From Thermoprotei archaeon (GTDB lineage: Archaea > Thermoproteota > Thermoprotei > Thermofilales > B15-G2), in NCBI GenBank assembly GCA_003649445.1, contig QMRV01000034.1, forward strand, positions 1-24,771: a stretch of DNA of 24,771 nt, written 5' to 3'. Positions within the stretch are counted from its first letter, which is position 1; each line of letters opens with the position of its first letter. This document shows, piece by piece, positions 22,797 through 24,771 of this stretch. The notes under the pieces are model-generated. The model saw nothing but the letters and a program-made list of their open reading frames with translations. It was not told the DNA's origin and did not search any database. The position numbers and the translations under genes are program-made.

Positions 22797-23646
22797 CAGA
22801 TACTACACAAATACCAGCTACAGTCAAAATTATTCCAAGAGCCCTCCTCCTACTTATTTTCTCGCCGAAAATACTCCAAGAGAACATAGCCGAGAATATA
22901 GGCGATGAAGCCGATATAGTAGCAGCAACAGAAACTTCACCTAATTTAAGTGAAAGAAGCCACAGAAAAACTCCAATAAAGTCTGAAACAAGACCAGCTA
23001 AAGAAGCCGAACCCACATACTTTAACTTAATGCTAACTCCACTCAACTGTCCTAAAGCTGCGGGAGTCATGAAAATAAAAGCAAAGAATACTCGAAGAAA
23101 AGAAAGTACTAGAGGCCCACTTCTAGCCAAAGCTATTTTAAACAAAACAGTATTAAGCCCCCAAATAAGCGAAACAGCTAAAGCAAGCAACATTGGGGCG
23201 AGAAATTTACCCCTCTTACCTTTTTCAGCGAGAAGCCTTATTCCAATTACGACAAACAGTGCTCCAGCTACGTGCTCTATTTTAATAGGAGACTTAAGTA
23301 AAATAAAGTTAAATAACATTGCTGAAAGCGAGTAAGTGTTTACTATAGGGTGTACTAAACTAATGTCTCCTATCGAGAGAGCCTTTATGTAAAGAAACCA
23401 TGCAATAAAGGGTCCTGTTAAGCCTATGAAAGCCACTAAAATAAGGTCATTCAAACTTATTGAGACAAGCTCGCTCCAAGCAAAAACCAATACAATTAAT
23501 CCCAGCGTCAGACTACCTGCAGCCGCCTTAATGTAGTTCACTAAAATAGGCTTAATTCCTCTAGTACTGTGCTTAAGAAGTATTGCTGCAGCTCCGCTAG
23601 CTACAGCCGAAGACAATGCGGGCAAAACTGCCTCGTAGCTGCTCAT
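22789..23646 (-). CDS. EamA/DMT-superfamily transporter
   Basis: A membrane protein of 285 residues with ten predicted helices in two EamA repeats of five, the drug/metabolite transporter arrangement. The first repeat ends near residue 135 (HVAGALFVVIGIRLL), a basic loop (AEKGKRGKF) follows, and the second repeat ends with ASSPIFSAMFSWSIFGEKIS then GIILTVAGICVV, the typical EamA close. The N-terminal segment SAVASGAAAILLKHSTRG is the usual helix 1. Substrate unknown (amino acids, nucleotide sugars or metabolites in relatives). ATG at 23646. It stands alone on its strand; the converging radical SAM gene overlaps its 3' end. Confidence 0.9.
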   Translation of the reverse strand: MSSYEAVLPALSSAVASGAAAILLKHSTRGIKPILVNYIKAAAGSLTLGLIVLVFAWSELVSISLNDLILVAFIGLTGPFIAWFLYIKALSIGDISLVHPIVNTYSLSAMLFNFILLKSPIKIEHVAGALFVVIGIRLLAEKGKRGKFLAPMLLALAVSLIWGLNTVLFKIALARSGPLVLSFLRVFFAFIFMTPAALGQLSGVSIKLKYVGSASLAGLVSDFIGVFLWLLSLKLGEVSVAATISASSPIFSAMFSWSIFGEKISRRRALGIILTVAGICVVSAT

Positions 23647-23798
23647 ATTACTTCCTTCACTTAACGCACTATCTATTTAAATTACTTAGCTCCGCTGTCC
23701 ACAGAGCGACGCCGACCTGCCCTAAAAATCAATTTACAAGCGAAAGACTGAAAAAGCTTACTGAAGAGTTTTTATTTCCTCCGAGTTACTATTTATAC

Positions 23799-24497
23799 GT
23801 GGTAATAGTATACAACAAGCCTGCAGAAATACCAGTCGACAAACTGGTTCAGCTACTCTTTGTCCTAGCAATAACATCTATAGGTAGCTTCGCAATAGTC
23901 GTATTGTTTATACCTGTTCCCTTTCAGGAACTAGAGCCACTTAAACTGCTATTGGCCGTAATAGTCGGTATAATACCGATAATAGTAGGACTAAAAGTAA
24001 TTCAGAGCTATACAAGTGGCATAATAGGTGAGAAGAAAGTAGCTGAAGAACTAACTAGACTTCCAGATAGATACCATGTATTCTTTAATGTTTACATTAA
24101 GGACGCAGGAGATATAGATGCAGTAGTAGTGGGACCTACAGGAGTTTTTGCTATTGAAGTAAAGAGAATAGCTGGAGGAACGCTTTTCGTCAAAGATGAC
24201 CAGTGGTATGTTAAAACAAGCCACGGAGTAAGACCCTTAACGACAGACCCAGTAAACCAAGTCAAGAGAGCAGCTACATTTCTACATAAATTTATTCTAG
24301 GTACATGGGTCGACGCGGTAGTAGCTCTAGTAGACTGTAGATCAGAGGTATATGAACATAGAAGCGTTAGAATACTTAAAGCAGAAGAACTCCCCGCATT
24401 CATATCAAATAGACCTATGATACTGGGCGAAAGAAGTATTAAAGAAATTGTAGAAAAGCTCGAAAACTACATAAAAGCAACTCAAATTATAAGATAA
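23799..24497 (+). CDS. Membrane-anchored NERD (nuclease-related) domain protein
   Basis: Two N-terminal membrane helices (LLFVLAITSIGSFAIVVLFI and LLLAVIVGIIPIIVGLKVI) are followed by a cytosolic NERD domain: GIIGEKKVAEEL, YIKDAGDIDAVVVGPTGVFA then IEVKRIAG, with the Asp and Glu-x-Lys of restriction-endonuclease-like folds, and the family QVKRAA helix (NPVNQVKRAATFL is one residue variant of this). NERD proteins are suspected nucleases in DNA processing or stress; no activity is proven for most. The frame is open from 23616, but that would overlap the divergent transporter start; GTG at 23799, about 27 bases after a T/A-rich box (23766-23777), gives 232 residues and is my choice with low certainty. 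Confidence 0.72.
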   Translation: MVIVYNKPAEIPVDKLVQLLFVLAITSIGSFAIVVLFIPVPFQELEPLKLLLAVIVGIIPIIVGLKVIQSYTSGIIGEKKVAEELTRLPDRYHVFFNVYIKDAGDIDAVVVGPTGVFAIEVKRIAGGTLFVKDDQWYVKTSHGVRPLTTDPVNQVKRAATFLHKFILGTWVDAVVALVDCRSEVYEHRSVRILKAEELPAFISNRPMILGERSIKEIVEKLENYIKATQIIR

Positions 24498-24500
24498 TTA

Positions 24501-24771
24501 TTACTCTCTATAACTCTTAATTAAGTTAGTTATCTCTGGAACAATCTTACTGGCCTCTTCAACCATTCTTTTCACAAGTTCTCTTATTTCCCATTGAGCC
24601 GTATTACTCAGTCTCAATTTAGCTATATGAAGCAATTCTCTTAAGTTCACGGTCATTATTAAAGCAGTTTTAATAGCCTGAGGTATAATAAACCTAGCAT
24701 CTTCTTTTCTAACACCTTTAGCTAAAAGTCTATAGTATTCAGCTAAACTCTCTAAGTAGCTTCTAGCTAAA
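24501..24771 (-). CDS. thyX: Flavin-dependent thymidylate synthase, C-terminal part (cut by window edge)
   Basis: A frame entering from the right edge on the minus strand encodes about 89 residues to a TAA at 24501-24503. It contains the ThyX C-terminal signature: GVRKEDARFIIPQAIKTALI, TVNLRELLHIAKLRL and NTAQWEIRELVKRM. ThyX makes dTMP from dUMP using methylene-tetrahydrofolate and FAD/NADPH. The Arg of GVRKEDAR and the AQWEIR segment belong to the substrate and flavin sites. The N-terminal two thirds, including the RHRxxSxNExS motif, lie outside the window. It converges with the NERD gene, three bases apart. Confidence 0.88.
   Translation of the reverse strand, partial: LARSYLESLAEYYRLLAKGVRKEDARFIIPQAIKTALIMTVNLRELLHIAKLRLSNTAQWEIRELVKRMVEEASKIVPEITNLIKSYRE

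Noticed and set aside
23030..23335. Plus-strand 101-codon frame in the DMT transporter
   Set aside because: Antisense shadow of a confident membrane protein gene.

Overview
The window is a gene-dense, AT-rich archaeal chromosome segment, most likely from a hyperthermophilic Thermoproteota (crenarchaeal) lineage. Reasons: the HerA/NurA end-processing pair, an Lhr-type helicase, a ModE-HTH/periplasmic-binding-protein fusion regulator, archaeal AAA ATPases with DUF4143, a VapBC pair, THEP1, many GTG/TTG starts, A/T-rich TATA-like boxes about 25 nt before start codons (leaderless-type promoters) and very short or overlapping gene junctions. I saw no rRNA, tRNA, CRISPR array or insertion sequence. 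The species cannot be named from this sequence alone.

Layout: 1-450 small glycine-rich membrane protein; 442-3252 (-) Lhr helicase; 3505-4047 (-) DUF4258/DUF2283 toxin-antitoxin-like pair whose first gene is frameshifted; 4119-7501 a tungstate/molybdate module, with a ModE-like regulator divergent from tupA-tupB-tupC and an inverted repeat between them; 7526-8842 AAA ATPase; 8819-12928 (-) a four-gene operon read as nurA, herA, a kleisin-like (ScpA-like) gene and a tandem-winged-helix (KITE/Nse3-MAGE-like) gene; 13183-14004 divergent CARF-wHTH regulator behind a repeat-rich promoter region; 14192-15376 metallophosphoesterase; 15544-16255 vapBC; 16288-17237 cutA and THEP1 NTPase; 17240-17455 UPF0175-like small protein; 17850-20276 MFS transporter plus a uroporphyrinogen-decarboxylase-like methyltransferase; 20269-21605 (-) broken AAA ATPase; 21731-22796 frameshifted radical SAM gene; 22789-23646 (-) DMT-family transporter; 23799-24497 membrane-anchored NERD protein; 24501-24771 (-) the C-terminal end of thyX, cut by the window edge.

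The most interesting block is nurA-herA-kleisin-KITE. HerA and NurA form a helicase-nuclease DNA-end resection machine usually linked to Mre11-Rad50. Here they are co-directional with two proteins that look like the non-ATPase subunits of an SMC complex, while no SMC/Rad50 gene is in the window. A divergent CARF-wHTH gene shares the upstream region, which holds short direct repeats at about 21-bp spacing. Separately, at least three genes are each split by one apparent single-base indel; they are either decaying genes, recoded genes or assembly errors, and the full spans are given below.
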